DNA of 64,000 nucleotides from contig CM056583.1 of the NCBI GenBank assembly GCA_029721435.1, forward strand, positions 46,963,120 to 47,027,119, written 5' to 3'. This DNA comes from Gymnothorax reevesii. Lineage: Eukaryota; Chordata; Actinopteri; Anguilliformes; Muraenidae. The notes under the pieces are model-generated. The model made no database searches, was not told where the DNA came from, and saw only the letters and a list, made by a program, of their open reading frames with translations. Below are positions 34,319 through 45,212 of this stretch, piece by piece. Position numbers and translations under genes: made by a program. The stretch's first letter is position 1; each line of letters opens with the position of its first letter.

Positions 34319-37300
34319 ACGCCTGCAGATCTCTCAGGTATGAGAATCAGTTCTTGGGTATTTTCTTACCTCGTGCATCATCTTATGTCTGGGCATTCTA
34401 ATCCTTTCTCGGAGGAGGAATGCGTCCTATTTCAGCTGCCATCTCTCCCATCTTCGCAGTCAGATCATGGCAGGTAATGACGAAAACTTGGTTAAAAAAT
34501 GTTAAGATCGTCCGAATCTGGTTTAGGCGAGAAACGCCTGATGAACTACGGGGACATTTCCGTTATTCTGAAGGACAATGATCCGAGACTGTGAAATCTT
34601 ACCATGACAGAGTTTACTATGGCATGCGGTGTATTAAAGGATGTGATTGGTGAAATGTACCTTGGAAGCAGGGTCGATTTGGCTACCACTTCGCTCTGTC
34701 TTAAGGTGACACTTGTTTACTAGTATCATAAGTACTTTTTCAGATTAAAACTGCTTATTCCTCCTAAAATCTAGTCAAAGACCGGTTTGGTCTCTGGTTG
34801 ATTAGGCGTAAGTCAGCAGGCATTTTACACCGTGGTATTTTCTGCACTGTTTGCGGAGCGTTCTGCCATTCCTCCTCCCTCCGCCCAAAAATCATTGCAG
34901 AGTCCGAACCCCCTGCGACAGCCCTCACCGTACCTCTGCCACCGAGCCAAGTTTTTACGGAAACTGCCATCTAAAGTTTGTGTGCCCTCGCAGCAAGCCG
35001 CGTCTGCCGGCTAAGAGAGAAAAAAAAAAAAAAAAAAAAAAATTAAAGCATCTGCCCCCATCAGTCCCAGAACTCTCGAAGACGCCGAAGGACCACTCGG
35101 ATCGCTGTTTTGTCTCGTGCTTGTTGTTTGGTTTGATTTATGACATTTGTGCTGGTTTATACGATATTCACTCCAGCGTGAAGAGCAATAACCTGCAGTC
35201 TGCCCAGCAGGAACTGATATGGTTGATAAAATCCCGGCGAGAGAAGTTTAAGTGGTACATGATTGGTCCGATTCCCAAATTCCATTAGCTTCATACCGTA
35301 TTAGCTCTACAGGTGTTGCTATTCCTAAGTAATCTGGGGGAAGAAGAGAAAGCGTTATCATTGATTTGTCCGCCCATTATGACTTTAGGATTAAAAGCGT
35401 CAATGATCTCATCCCCATTCTCGCTTTTACTTTACTGTCGCTCACGCATGAAACCCATTAAAAATTGCTGGATCAGATGCTTGGTTGGGTAACGCTGACA
35501 TTACCGATGCTTTTAACATTACGCCTCTGCACCCCTCTTTGTGAAATCTCTTTGGAGTTAACTGGAAAGAAAACGTATTTCGCAGTACGTCTGACCTTTG
35601 AATTCCGTAGCAGCCCCCGCAATTTCGATACTCTATCCGAGGCTTTTGCTGGATACTTCTGAATGTTAACCAACTGCCGTTCGTTCTTCATTTATTAGTC
35701 GACTTTTGGATAATGGACTTTGCCATAGTGATGGCCAAACGAGGCCTTATGAAGTTTCAACCCCTTTTTGGACCATTGTATTGAAAAATTAGTTCACTAC
35801 CTGAAGCTTCATTCATTGAGCACGTGGGTGACATCTGCTGGCACAGATTGTAGTACAGCTTAGCAAGCGTGACGCTGACGCACATTGCGTGTGCTTTTTG
35901 TTTTATTGTATTGTTTAACAAAAAAAAAAAATTGTATGTTTTTGATTGTGCTTGGCGTATGCTAGGTGCGCTTGTGCCACTTAGGCATTTTATTCAGAAA
36001 TATAATAACAGAGCGCTGTTTCGGCGATCTTGAAATATTTGAATTGCGCCAATGTTTCAAAGCTCCATAACCGGTCAGCTGATTCAGTCTGAAGCAGGAA
36101 GTAGTTTGAACGTCATCAGTCACGTGGTTTTTCCCGATATGAAGCAAGCTACGACACAGTGCTTCAGAAAAAATACCCTGTCGAGTTTGAAGCGTGCTTC
36201 GGAGCCTCGGTATCAGAGGTAACATCACTACTTTCCCAATTTCGTACCAAGTCTTTACACTGAAAAACGTTTTCAAGAAACTGGAGTTTTGGGTATTTTT
36301 TTCTTGGCTCAGTTAAAATGCAAGCGTCTCTACCCCAGGATAAATGGCGCAGAATCAAGGAAGTTATGGAGAGTGCACGTCGGCTTCGTCTATGACAAAG
36401 CGCGAATTGCTATCCCTGTTGAGGCACCTGAACTTCCTTCGTGTACCGGCTTCTCGACCTCTCTCAATCTCTAATCAATTTGTGTAAATAAAAAAAAAAA
36501 AAAAAAAGAGAAACTGTCAAATTAGACGAAGGCTAAAAAATCTGATTTGCGCTTTGGTCACGGTTGCGCAAGCACTGGAATGGCACTTCGTTCTTTCATA
36601 AGGATTGGCCGGAGTCATCGGTCGCCCTAGAGTCTTCACTGATGCGGCTCCCTCAATTGGTTTTGGGGGTTAGTTGGCTTCTGGAGGTTTGGATTGTCAA
36701 ATCGCATAAAAAGCTTATGAAGCAGCTGGTCGTACTTCTCTCTTGTGCAGGTTTTTTAATCCCAGTTCTGCCGGATATCATTTCCATGATCTGTACCTTT
36801 TTATAATGCATTGTTCAGAGTTTCATAAATTCATCCCTGTTCTACTAAAGCATGAATTGCTGGGGTCGAGTTTCACTTAAGATGTTTAGATCCTTCAGTC
36901 ACTAGCTTGCTTGGAAATCCCTCCATTCGCCTAATAACGGATTAAAGAAGGTTCATCCAGAAGATAAGCGTTTTTCCCTCACGCTTTAATTGGTGAAAAG
37001 TTGGTATCACACTTAAGAGCTGGGTGTTTTTAGTCCTTATGTAGATGTATTGTTGGAAAGTAGTCTGTCTTACAGCTTTCTTCGGGGTTCTTGGATATGT
37101 GGAATTAACTACACCTTCAGAGAAATTTAATCCTTTACATGACTTCACCATTTCTGATTTCTCCTCTGATTACTGTATGTTCACTAGCAACCTCAAACAT
37201 TCCAAAAACTGAATGTGGTTAAGGCACTTCTGTGGTCACTGCCAGAACTAATACTGCATTTGTCCTTTTTCTTCTATTTCTCGGTTCCTGAAATGGCGAG

Positions 37301-37545
37301 CCAATGCAAGAGGAGATGAGCCCCTGTTCATGACTGATTCTGGGAAGGCGATGTACACAGTTTGGTTGCTGTTCATCTCCGCATACCCTTTAGTGCTGCG
37401 GTCTGCCCCCAATCCTATGCACCACACATTCCTTTCGCATCGGCACTGCAACTACGGTTGCCTCTGTAGTTCCAGCATCTGTTATCCTAACCCTGTGTCG
37501 CTGGTCCTCAGGAGTATACCAGAATTAAGTGTCTTAATACTAGTG
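34319..37545 (+). pseudogene. Broken gag?/RT-RNase H/tyrosine recombinase frames
   Basis: Roughly 34.4-35.0 kb may be a gag-like leader, but it is unrecognisable; an A-run lies at about 35019-35042. Reverse transcriptase begins about 35150 (NLQSAQQ), with the catalytic-Asp block ADITDAF at about 35494-35515 and LVDF at about 35694, where DD is expected in this family. The hAT insertion interrupts it at 35726-36230. The frame then resumes (KMQASLPQDKW-type block near 36320, typical of DIRS/Ngaro reverse transcriptases), and the RNase H motif TDAA is at 36638-36649. The recombinase end holds His at 37427, Arg at 37436, Trp at 37502 and the candidate nucleophile Tyr at 37517. Stops in every frame rule out function. 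Confidence 0.8.
35726..36230. mobile_element. hAT-type MITE inserted in the RT region
   Basis: The ends are inverted repeats TAGTGATGGC / TAGTGATGTT. The flanks are an 8-bp duplication with one mismatch: CTTTGCCA (35718-35725) and CTTTCCCA (36231-36238). Eight-base duplication is the hAT signature. Reverse-transcriptase-like sequence runs up to the left border and continues after the right one, so the insertion is younger than the retrotransposon. It contains no transposase and an A-run near 35920. Confidence 0.8.
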
Positions 37546-37802
37546 AATAATTAATGTCATTGGTAAATTGTAGTTATTGCAATGTTAATTCTATGCTCAC
37601 ACGAAGTGTTGCCACCTCAAATTTAATGTCGGTCAACTGTAATGGGCCTTAGGAAAATCAACGCATGCAAAATTCATGGGTATTGTCCAATCCGTTCAAC
37701 TTGGGGAAACTGGCATTTCATTCACATCGATTGCATCCGCCTTCGGTCTATCCAAAATTTAAAATGTCAATGTATTTACCACATGTAAACTCATCTCGTA
37801 GC

Positions 37803-38108
37803 ATATTTCCTTTGCATCAAGTCTCATGAGGGACTTGCCGAATGTTCTTCTGCTTGCATTCAGCAGGCCGCTGATGTCCTGCATGCAGAAGAGAAGGTCA
37901 TGCATGCTTGCATGAATTCAAGGAAATGCGACATGCTTGTCGCTACACATATCCTCATTTTCACATAGTATATTTCCTTTTGTATCAAGTCACTCAACGT
38001 GTCTTGCCGAATGTTCTTCTGCTTGCATTCAGCAGGCCGCTGATGTCCTGCATGCAGAAGAGAAGGTCATGCATGCTTGCATGAATTCAAAGGAAATGCG
38101 ACATGCTT
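37803..38108. repeat. Direct duplication, two copies about 167 bp apart
   Basis: 37803-37938 and 37971-38108 share a nearly identical core from CTTGCCGAATGTTCTTCTGC to GGAAATGCGACATGCTT. The duplication lies between the recombinase region and B1, inside the retrotransposon's non-coding 3' part. Confidence 0.85.
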
Positions 38109-38305
38109 CGCATTCACATTGTTTATCCCCACATAACACACTTACCGCTTATCAATTTTTGCCTAATGTTCCAGTCAATGTTGTCATCTATTCCTTGATC
38201 ATAGAATGAGCTTGTTATTCGTATCCAAAATTTAATGGATCGAAACGTATTTTCAGATCCCCGCGGGTGACTCTGCTCATCTGCTCCCTGCAGGAGCGCG
38301 AGTTT

Positions 38306-38445
38306 GGGGGTTGTAATCTCCTGGGATGTCTGTGTCATGCTTGCTCAGATTGTTCCAGAGTATCACTTGAGCAGAGTCACCGCCAAATCCAAATGTATGT
38401 CATTCCAAATAAATGGTTAAATCTGACGTGAGTGTCCTGTCTGAA
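38306..38445 (+). repeat. Split direct repeat B1
   Basis: This is a 140-bp repeat, one visible difference from B2 (GTTGTAATC versus GTTGTGATC). Its last bases overlap the start of A2, giving the B1A2 junction diagnostic of Ngaro/PAT elements. Confidence 0.9.
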
Positions 38446-38631
38446 ATGGAGCGTCAGTGTTAGTTCAGACAGGCACGGAAGTCAGTCTTTGCTCCACCCC
38501 TTGTCCAATCGCATTGGACTTCAGCGTCGCGTACCTAATTGAGCGTCTTTTTAAATAAGCCGGTGCTCCATCTCAACTAGCCAAGCTCTACCATTCCCAC
38601 AAAGACCCATTACAGATCTACACAAACATCC
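38443..38631 (+). repeat. Split direct repeat A2
   Basis: A second 189-bp copy of A, apparently identical to A1. Such identity between copies 4 kb apart suggests the insertion is relatively recent, although the coding region is broken. Confidence 0.92.
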
Positions 38632-39203
38632 CCTCCACCTCCCCAGCCTCCTCCTTTCCAATGGCAGTCTTTGGCAGTACTTGTGTCAAGCTCTTGTCTT
38701 TATATGGTATTGGCATTGTTTTGTACGGTATCTGCGTTGTTTGTAAACTGTATTGTCTTTCATTTCATTTTGAGCGCTGGTTGCTGCTGTCCTGCTGTCT
38801 TGATCCGGTCCTGATCCAGTTCTGCACCATCCTCGACATGCCACTTCCTGGAGCTACCAATGCCACTGTTCTGATGGACTTAAATGGCAAAAAGAGTTCC
38901 ATTTTACCCTGACTTATCTTGTTATTATTTAGCTAGCCCACGGAGGATGGGCTTCCCCACTATAGCCAGGTTCCTCCTGAGATTTCTTCCCACTGGGGAG
39001 TTTTTTCTCACCACTGTTTGAGGATTTTTCTCCCTACTGGGAGTTTTTTTTGCCTCATTTGCTGTAGGGGGAATAGGCTGGGCACTGCCCTTCCAGTAAC
39101 TTCATCTCTCGCTGTAAAGTGTCTTTGTGACCGTCTCTGTGAAAAGCGCTATACAAATCTAATGAATTGAAATTTTAAACACTGTGAACCAGGCTCTGCT
39201 GGG
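38632..39203 (+). mobile_element. LINE-tail-bearing insertion separating A2 and B2
   Basis: In intact Ngaro/PAT elements A2 adjoins B2, but here 572 bp intervene. The segment contains GGAGGATGGGCTTCCCCACT, TTCCTCCTGAGATTTCTTCC and GGAGTTTTTTCTCACCACTG. It ends AAAGCGCTATACAAATCTAA then TGAATTGAA, which is the 3' tail of fish L2-type LINEs or SINEs that share it. An 83-residue open frame at 38661-38912 has no homology I can name. Confidence 0.7.
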
Positions 39204-39343
39204 GGGGGTTGTGATCTCCTGGGATGTCTGTGTCATGCTTGCTCAGATTGTTCCAGAGTATCACTTGAGCAGAGTCACCGCCAAATCCAAATGTATGTCA
39301 TTCCAAATAAATGGTTAAATCTGACGTGAGTGTCCTGTCTGAA
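39204..39343 (+). repeat. Split direct repeat B2
   Basis: The terminal copy of B, 140 bp, closes the retrotransposon. Its end GTCCTGTCTGAAC is a short inverted match to GTTCAGACAGG in repeat A, as expected for tyrosine-recombinase element termini. Confidence 0.9.
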
Positions 39344-40459
39344 CTATTCGTCTCTGGGTAGAGTGAATGAAACAGATGTGAAATATGTCTGAAGAGACTT
39401 TCGTTGCAAGTCTTTCCTCCTCTCTTTGCCCCCATTATCTCTCTATACTGTTCTGTCAAAAAAAAGATGAAAAAGTCTCCAAATATTTAAAAGTCACCAT
39501 AATAATTTTGGGAAATGATATTACCTCTGCCTTATGCAAATGACTGTAGAAACAGCTTGAGAAAGAAGCCACAGTGACAAATATACCATAAAGAGAAGTG
39601 CAACTTGCAAACAAGTAATTTTCTAGCTTTCTCAATTAGATTTAATGTTATTTAATTTACACACTTTTATGTAACAGACTTTTATTCCATTTTATCAATG
39701 GGACAAAATTCATATCTCTGAACGGTTGCTTTTCCCAAAATACAACACGTGCAGCGATCATGGACTTAAGTGCAGTAATTGCCAAGAGGGGGAGGCACTC
39801 AGGAGGAATATGTTTGCTGTCAATCATTAATATATTCATGCACATCCACTTGCTTTACTGTTTCAGAGTAACAAAAAAAGGAACACTTCCCCTTGTGATC
39901 GCTAGAGGTCATTCTTCAGTTGCTTTAATGTTCCCTTCTGTTTACTGACTCAAGGGCCATAATTAGGCCACTCCATACTGAACTGTAAAATTCACTGTGT
40001 TGTTGGCTATAAGAATGGTCCATGAATTTTTTTCTATGAGAATTAAATGATTCACATTGTTCATAATTATTCACTTCCGGATTGAAGATATACATAAGAA
40101 AAAATCAGTCATCGGTCCAAAAACACAGCAGAAAAAGTGGTTTCCTGATGTCAGCCAAGGCATTGTGAAGGACATATTTTGTTACAAAATTTGGCAGCCA
40201 ACTTCATGAAATGCTCATGACATGTCTGTTGATACTTCGAAAGAAAGTGAAATGAAATATTTCAGAGAAATACCCATAATAACGGTTTCAACTGTCTGCA
40301 CTAACCTATCGGGACTCGGCTGATCAGAAATGCGATTTGAAATGAAATGACCGCCGTTGGGCGTAACCAGTCGCCTCCTCACGTGATACGTCCATCCCTG
40401 AGGGTTAATCTGCATAATGTGTGCAAATGACGTAAAGATGACCTCGGTAAAATACGGGG
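39344..40459. other. No gene recognised
   Basis: Ordinary non-coding sequence between the retrotransposon and a cluster of short inverted-repeat elements. I see nothing supportable in it. Confidence 0.5.
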
Positions 40460-40742
40460 TGCATCTCAAAGCCTAGGCTGCATCCTTTGAAGGCTGCATT
40501 TTTAGGGGTCGTCAAGTAATTCTATCTGCCGGACTGACGTAACGTTATTTCATCTCCGTTAAACAGCTTTGGTTTAAGTGAGTTGTCACTGGTTTACCTA
40601 ACCATAACCTTAACTCTAACCATTAACCCAAAACCTACCCCTAAATTTCACCTTTCCTCTTGCCCTAAATGGCAGGCTAGTAAATGGAAGTAAGTGACGA
40701 CCCCTAAAAGTGTGGTCTTCAAAGGATGCGCCCTATGCTTTG
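40460..40742. mobile_element. MITE with about 50-bp inverted ends
   Basis: The left end has TCTCAAAGCCTAGGCTGCAT, CCTTTGAAGGCTGC and TTTTTAGGGGTCGTCA. The right end reversed gives TCTCAAAGCATAGGGCGCAT, CCTTTGAAGACCAC and TTTTAGGGGTCGTCA. The interior is a CTAACC/CCATAACC-rich stretch. No coding sequence; superfamily not assigned. Confidence 0.75.
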
Positions 40743-40749
40743 AGAAACG

Positions 40750-41431
40750 GCCAAGGGGTGCGTTCGAGCGCGTCTGCAAGGGAGCCGGCTGCGTGAGATT
40801 CCCGAAAAATCACGCGGGAATCTTGCCGAAGTTGCGAGATAAGCAACTTCGCCAATTTTCTCAATATTTTTCCAGGAATCTAGCGCAGCCGGCTTCCTTG
40901 CAGACGCGCTCGAACCAGTGGCGGTTCTAGAACCGGGAATCAACGTTATTCAAAAATTACTATCGGTATTGAGTGAAAAAGTCGCACTGAAATAGGCTAT
41001 AAAAAGCATGCGGCTCGAGCTATTTGCGCAGGTATGCAATTTTGAATAACGTTGATTTAAATTCAGCAAATACGCGTCCAGATGAATGACTGTCGTCCTA
41101 CCAAATTGGTGACAACAAGCAACACCTATGAAGTGTGGAGTGCTCTCGGAGTGAATCTTTTGTTAATCATGAAAATGACTGAGAACAGGTCAGGACCAAT
41201 AATTGTTAAACCCCAACTCTCAGTTTTACTGAATTTACCCCATGATTTCATCGCTGTTAGATCATATGGAGAGAAACCGTGTCTTCAGTTGCCAATTACG
41301 ATAATTGGAAAACGCGTAAGTAAAGGAAAATGATTGAGAACTAGCCAGGACTATCCTAATTATCATAAAGGGACATGTCTGTGCCCCCCCAATTCCCGGT
41401 TCTAGAACCGCCACTGGCTCGAACGCACCCA
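40750..41431. mobile_element. Inverted-repeat element split by a hAT MITE
   Basis: GGTGCGTTCGAGCGCGTCTG followed by CAAGGGAGCCGGCTGCG at the left is mirrored on the right by CGCAGCCGGCTTCCTTGCAG then ACGCGCTCGAAC. The right half is cut by the insertion at 40916-41416 and finishes as GCACCC at about 41431. CAAGG occurs at both borders and may be the target duplication. Confidence 0.7.
40916..41416. mobile_element. hAT-type MITE with exact 8-bp TSD
   Basis: The ends are CAGTGGCGGTTCTAGAACCG and its reverse complement. The flanks are identical 8-mers, GCTCGAAC (40908-40915 and 41417-41424). It is 501 bp with no transposase. It interrupts the right arm of the surrounding element, so it is the younger of the two. 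Confidence 0.85.
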
Positions 41432-42575
41432 AGGTACTCACTTCCTACATCTAAATTTCACAAGGCGTCAATCATATTTACCATGCTTTTAATAATAATA
41501 AAAAATTTTCTGTGTCCTAATATTGTGTTACAACCATAAAAACATAACGTCGGCCTGGTATAAAACCTCATGTCTTCAAAATCTTAAGCATAAAAATGTT
41601 TAATTTTGTATGTAAGAATGCAGCTGAGCTGTGATCGGGTAGGATGACTATTTTTCTTCCAAGAATGTATTTGTATTATGCAATGTTGATGTTATTATCG
41701 TGGCCATACAAGTTTTTGTTTCTTATCAAATTTGGAGATACGAGGTTTTATCTGCAGGCCAACGATAAACAATCTGTGTGCTATCACCATAGATTCTAGA
41801 CTGTATAAAAAAGATGGATGCAGCACCCGGGTCTGAAAAGTGAGGCCAATGCAAAAATTGAATTCCATTTAATGGCCAGCAGCTGGAGATGTCCGTGGTT
41901 GCAGAATTGGAAAAGGTGTATTTGAATTTTCATTCCATTTCAACACATTTGCACAGTTTAGTATGGAATGAGCCAATTATGACAATGTGATGAGACTGCA
42001 GATGATGATAATGATTAACTCTACTAAGCAAATATTTTAACTAAGCGGGCAATAAGTATGAGGAATATATTGTGTATTTCAGGGGTCTTGTTTAGGTTGT
42101 GCAGCTGTCACATAAGAGAAATAGCAATATTAGCATCATTGGTGACAGCAATAAAAATAAAAAATAGGTATTTGCTCCACTTGTTGTTCTTTAATTCAGA
42201 GGGGCCTTTTATGTAGACTCCTGCAACGATCAATAAGAAGAGGAAAATTTCATCATATAGCCAAGTCTGAGAGAAGTTTCCACACAGAGGAAGGGTTCAT
42301 GGGAGAGTAGCTGCCATGTCTGACAGAGAATGTTGAGTTGAAGTCCCAAATGTGGAGGTGGAAAATGCAGAATAGGAAAATTTAAACCCTTCGCAGCATT
42401 TGTCACAATCAAATGAAGTTGGAAAATGGAACTATTTAAAATTTGAAATAGAAAAAAATACTATTCTTAAAGTCAGGTGGCAGAACTTATTTGAAAAAAT
42501 AAGCAGATATCGGGAGGCGGGGGGAATGTCGGACATTTACAATCTGGCCCCTATGGGAAAATGCGCCTACACGTA
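41432..42575. other. No gene recognised
   Basis: Non-coding sequence. The motif AGACTGTATAAAAAAGATGG near 41800 recalls a dispersed fish repeat, but I could not define its ends. Confidence 0.45.
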
Positions 42576-45212
42576 AAGTGAGCTCCAAAATTACTCTCAC
42601 CCCTGACTGGCTAAGCAAAAAACAAAGCAAGGAAAATATGAACAATATATTAAGAGAAACAGAATAAAACACAATGTGTGAAATACTTTACTTCATTCAT
42701 GTTTTGACGAAAACAACCAAAATTGTAACAATCATTAACAAACCCCAATTCCAATGAAGTTGGGCCAATGTGTAAAATGTGAATAAGAAAAGAAAATAAT
42801 GATTTGCAAATCCTTTTCGACCTATATTCAATTGAGTACAGTACACTACAAAGACAAGATATTCAATGTTGAAACTGATTAACTTAATTTTTTTTTGGGA
42901 AATATTCACTCATTTTGAATTTGATGCCAGCAACTTGTTCCAATAAAGCTGCGACAGGGGCAACAAAAGACTAAGAAAGTCAGGTGAACAGGTTAATTGG
43001 AAACAGGCGAGTGTCATGATTAGGTATAAAAACAGTATCCCCGAAAGGCTCAGTCGTTCACAAGCAAGGATGGGGCGAGTTTCACCACTTCGTGAACCTC
43101 TGTGTAAGTAAATAGTCCAACAGTTAAAGAACAATGTTTCTCAACTGGCAATTGAAGCACTGATTACTAAAACCCCTCGAGTCAAGTCAAGCGTGTTTTA
43201 GTAATAGGTGCTTCAATTGCAAGGAATTTAAGGACTTCATCATCTACAGTCCATAATATCATCAAAAGATTCAGAAAATCAGGAGGAATTTTTACATGTA
43301 GGCGACAAGGCCAAAAACCAACATTGAATGCCCGTGACTGTTGGTCCCTCAGGCGGCACTGCATTAAAAACCGACATCATTCTGTAATGGATATTTCCAT
43401 GTGTGCTCAGGAACTCCTCGGAAAACCATTGTCAGTTAACACAGTTCATTGCTACATCTACAAGTGCAAGTTAAAACTCTACCATGCAAAGCAAAAGCCA
43501 TATATCAAAAACACCCAGAAATGCTGCCGGCTTCTCTGGGCCCAAGCACATCTGAGATGGACTGACGCAAAGTGGAAAAGTGTGCTTTGGTCTGACAAGT
43601 CCACATTTCAAATTGTTTTTGGAAATCATGGACGTTGTGTCCTCCATACTAAAGAGGAAAAGACCATCAAGATTGTTTTCAGTGCAAAGTTCAAAAGCCA
43701 GCATCTGTAAAGGTATGGGGATGTGTTAGTGCCTATGGCATGGGTAACTTGCACATGCGTGAAGGCACCATTAATGCTGAAAGGTACATACAGGTTTTGG
43801 AGTAACAAATGTTGCCATCCAAGAGACATCTTTTTCAGAAACATCCCTGCTTATTTCAGCAAGACAATGCAAAGCCACATTCTGCATGTGTTACCACAGC
43901 ATGGCTTCGTAGTAAAAGAGTGCAGGTAATAGACTGACCTGCCTGCAGTCCATACCCATCTCCCATTCAAAATGTGTGGCGCATTATGAAGCGCAAAATA
44001 CGACAATGACGAACCCAGAACATGTTGCAGGCATCAAATTCAAAATGAGTGAAAATTTCCAAAAAACAATAATGTTTATCAGTTTGAACATGTAATATCT
44101 TGTCTACATAGTGTAATCAATTGAATACAGGTCAAAAAGGATTTGCAAATCGTTGAATTCTGTTTTTATTCACAGTTTGCACAATGTCCCAACTTCATTG
44201 GAATTGGGGTTTGTAATACAATATAAATTAATGCACACATTTTGGACCATTCCTCTAAGCACATCCTTTCAAGATCCTTCACATTCTTGGGTTTGCGTTT
44301 ATCAACTGCCCTCTTAAACTCAACCCACAGGTTGAGGTTTGGTGACTGAGATGGCCACTGCAGAATGTTGATTTTGTTGTCACAGAACCATTTCTGTGTG
44401 GATCTTGAGGTATGCTTTGGGTCATTGTCTTGTTGGAAATTCCACCAACAACCATGTCCCAGCCTTCTGTTGCAGGAAACCAAATTGTCAGCCAAAATAT
44501 CCTGATACTCGGTGGAATTGATTATGCCATTAATCTTGGATTTAAAAAGCCCCAAAACATTACTGACCCATCATCAAATTTCATGAGGTGCTTCTAGTAT
44601 TTCATATGAGGTGTTTTTCCTCGTATGCATTTCTGTTTCAAGGCCAAACATCTGACCGAAACGTACAATTTTGGTCTCATATGACTAAAGCACCTTGTTC
44701 CTGTCATAATTTAACGACGTTTGGCAAATTTCAAGCACTTTCTTCAGTGTCTTCTGGTCAGAAAAGGCTTTCCTTTGGCAACCTGTCCAAAGAGCCAGTG
44801 CTTGTGGAGGTGGAATTTACGTAGAATTTACTTAAAATTTCTAAGAGTAAAAACTTTCCTAGGTTTTCCCAAGAAAATACCACTCCAAATTATTTTCCAT
44901 AACACATAGACAAAACTTAAATAACTTGAATTTAAAACCAGGTTTAATTTTGGTGGATGTTATTAACAACAATCTGTAAGGGTGCCATTAATTATGTAAC
45001 CTTGATTCAAAGGATATAAATTAATAATTAAATCAGTTAATGAGTTTAGTTCATTCCATTATCCATATCATACACTATTTCTCACGTCGTTTCTTTAGAG
45101 TTTCTCGATGAATACTGTATATGTATATATATATATATTTTTTATTTTTTTATTTATTTTTTTTTTACCTGAGCATTGTAGTCAAGGGTGCCAGTAATTT
45201 TTGAGACCACTG
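42576..45212 (-). mobile_element. Tc1-like transposon (outer), split by another Tc1 element
   Basis: The left end (TA|AAGTGAGCTCCAAAATTACT at 42574) and the reverse complement of the right end (TA|CAGTGGTCTCAAAAATTACT at 45213) are diverged inverted repeats of one family, continuing into CACCC(C/T)TGACT. The transposase lies on the minus strand right of the inserted element: FQQDNDPKHTS and WPSQSPNLNL around 44300-44440 are the second and third catalytic-Asp regions. Stops and shifts disrupt it. A second Tc1-like element at 42738-44213 sits near its left end. Confidence 0.8.
42738..44213 (+). mobile_element. Tc1-like transposon nested in the outer copy
   Basis: Long inverted ends (ACAAACCCCAATTCCAATGA at the left, mirrored at the right) are flanked by TA (42736-42737 and 44214-44215). 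The plus-strand frame at 43324-43710 reads NARDCWSLRRHC, LSVNTVHCYIYKCKLKLYH and KWKSVLWSDKSTFQIVFGNH, a Tc1-type transposase. The first catalytic motif reads DKS where DES is expected. The frame then breaks, and the C-terminal third is shortened by an internal deletion near 44000. It is inactive. Confidence 0.88.

Larger units (their letters stand above)
34130..39343 (+). mobile_element. Ngaro/PAT-type tyrosine-recombinase retrotransposon
   Basis: The repeat order is A1 (34130-34318), internal region, B1 (38306-38445), A2 (38443-38631), B2 (39204-39343). B1 and A2 overlap by GAA. This is the split direct repeat arrangement of Ngaro and PAT elements, not LTRs. In the internal region, on the plus strand and in order, I read reverse transcriptase pieces (NLQSAQQ, ADITDAFNITPLHP, FEFRSSPRNFDTLSEA, then LVDF), an RNase H start (VFTDAAPSIGFGG) and the end of a tyrosine recombinase (THSFRIGTATT ... 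RWSSGVY). Numerous stops and shifts make it inactive. Later insertions are a hAT-type element in the reverse transcriptase region and a LINE-like segment between A2 and B2. No methyltransferase domain, the mark of DIRS proper, was seen. Confidence 0.85.

Noticed and set aside
34130..38631. LTR retrotransposon with A1 and A2 as LTRs
   Set aside because: B1 directly precedes A2 and B2 follows it, and the internal region has RT plus tyrosine recombinase but no integrase or protease motifs; split direct repeats explain this better.
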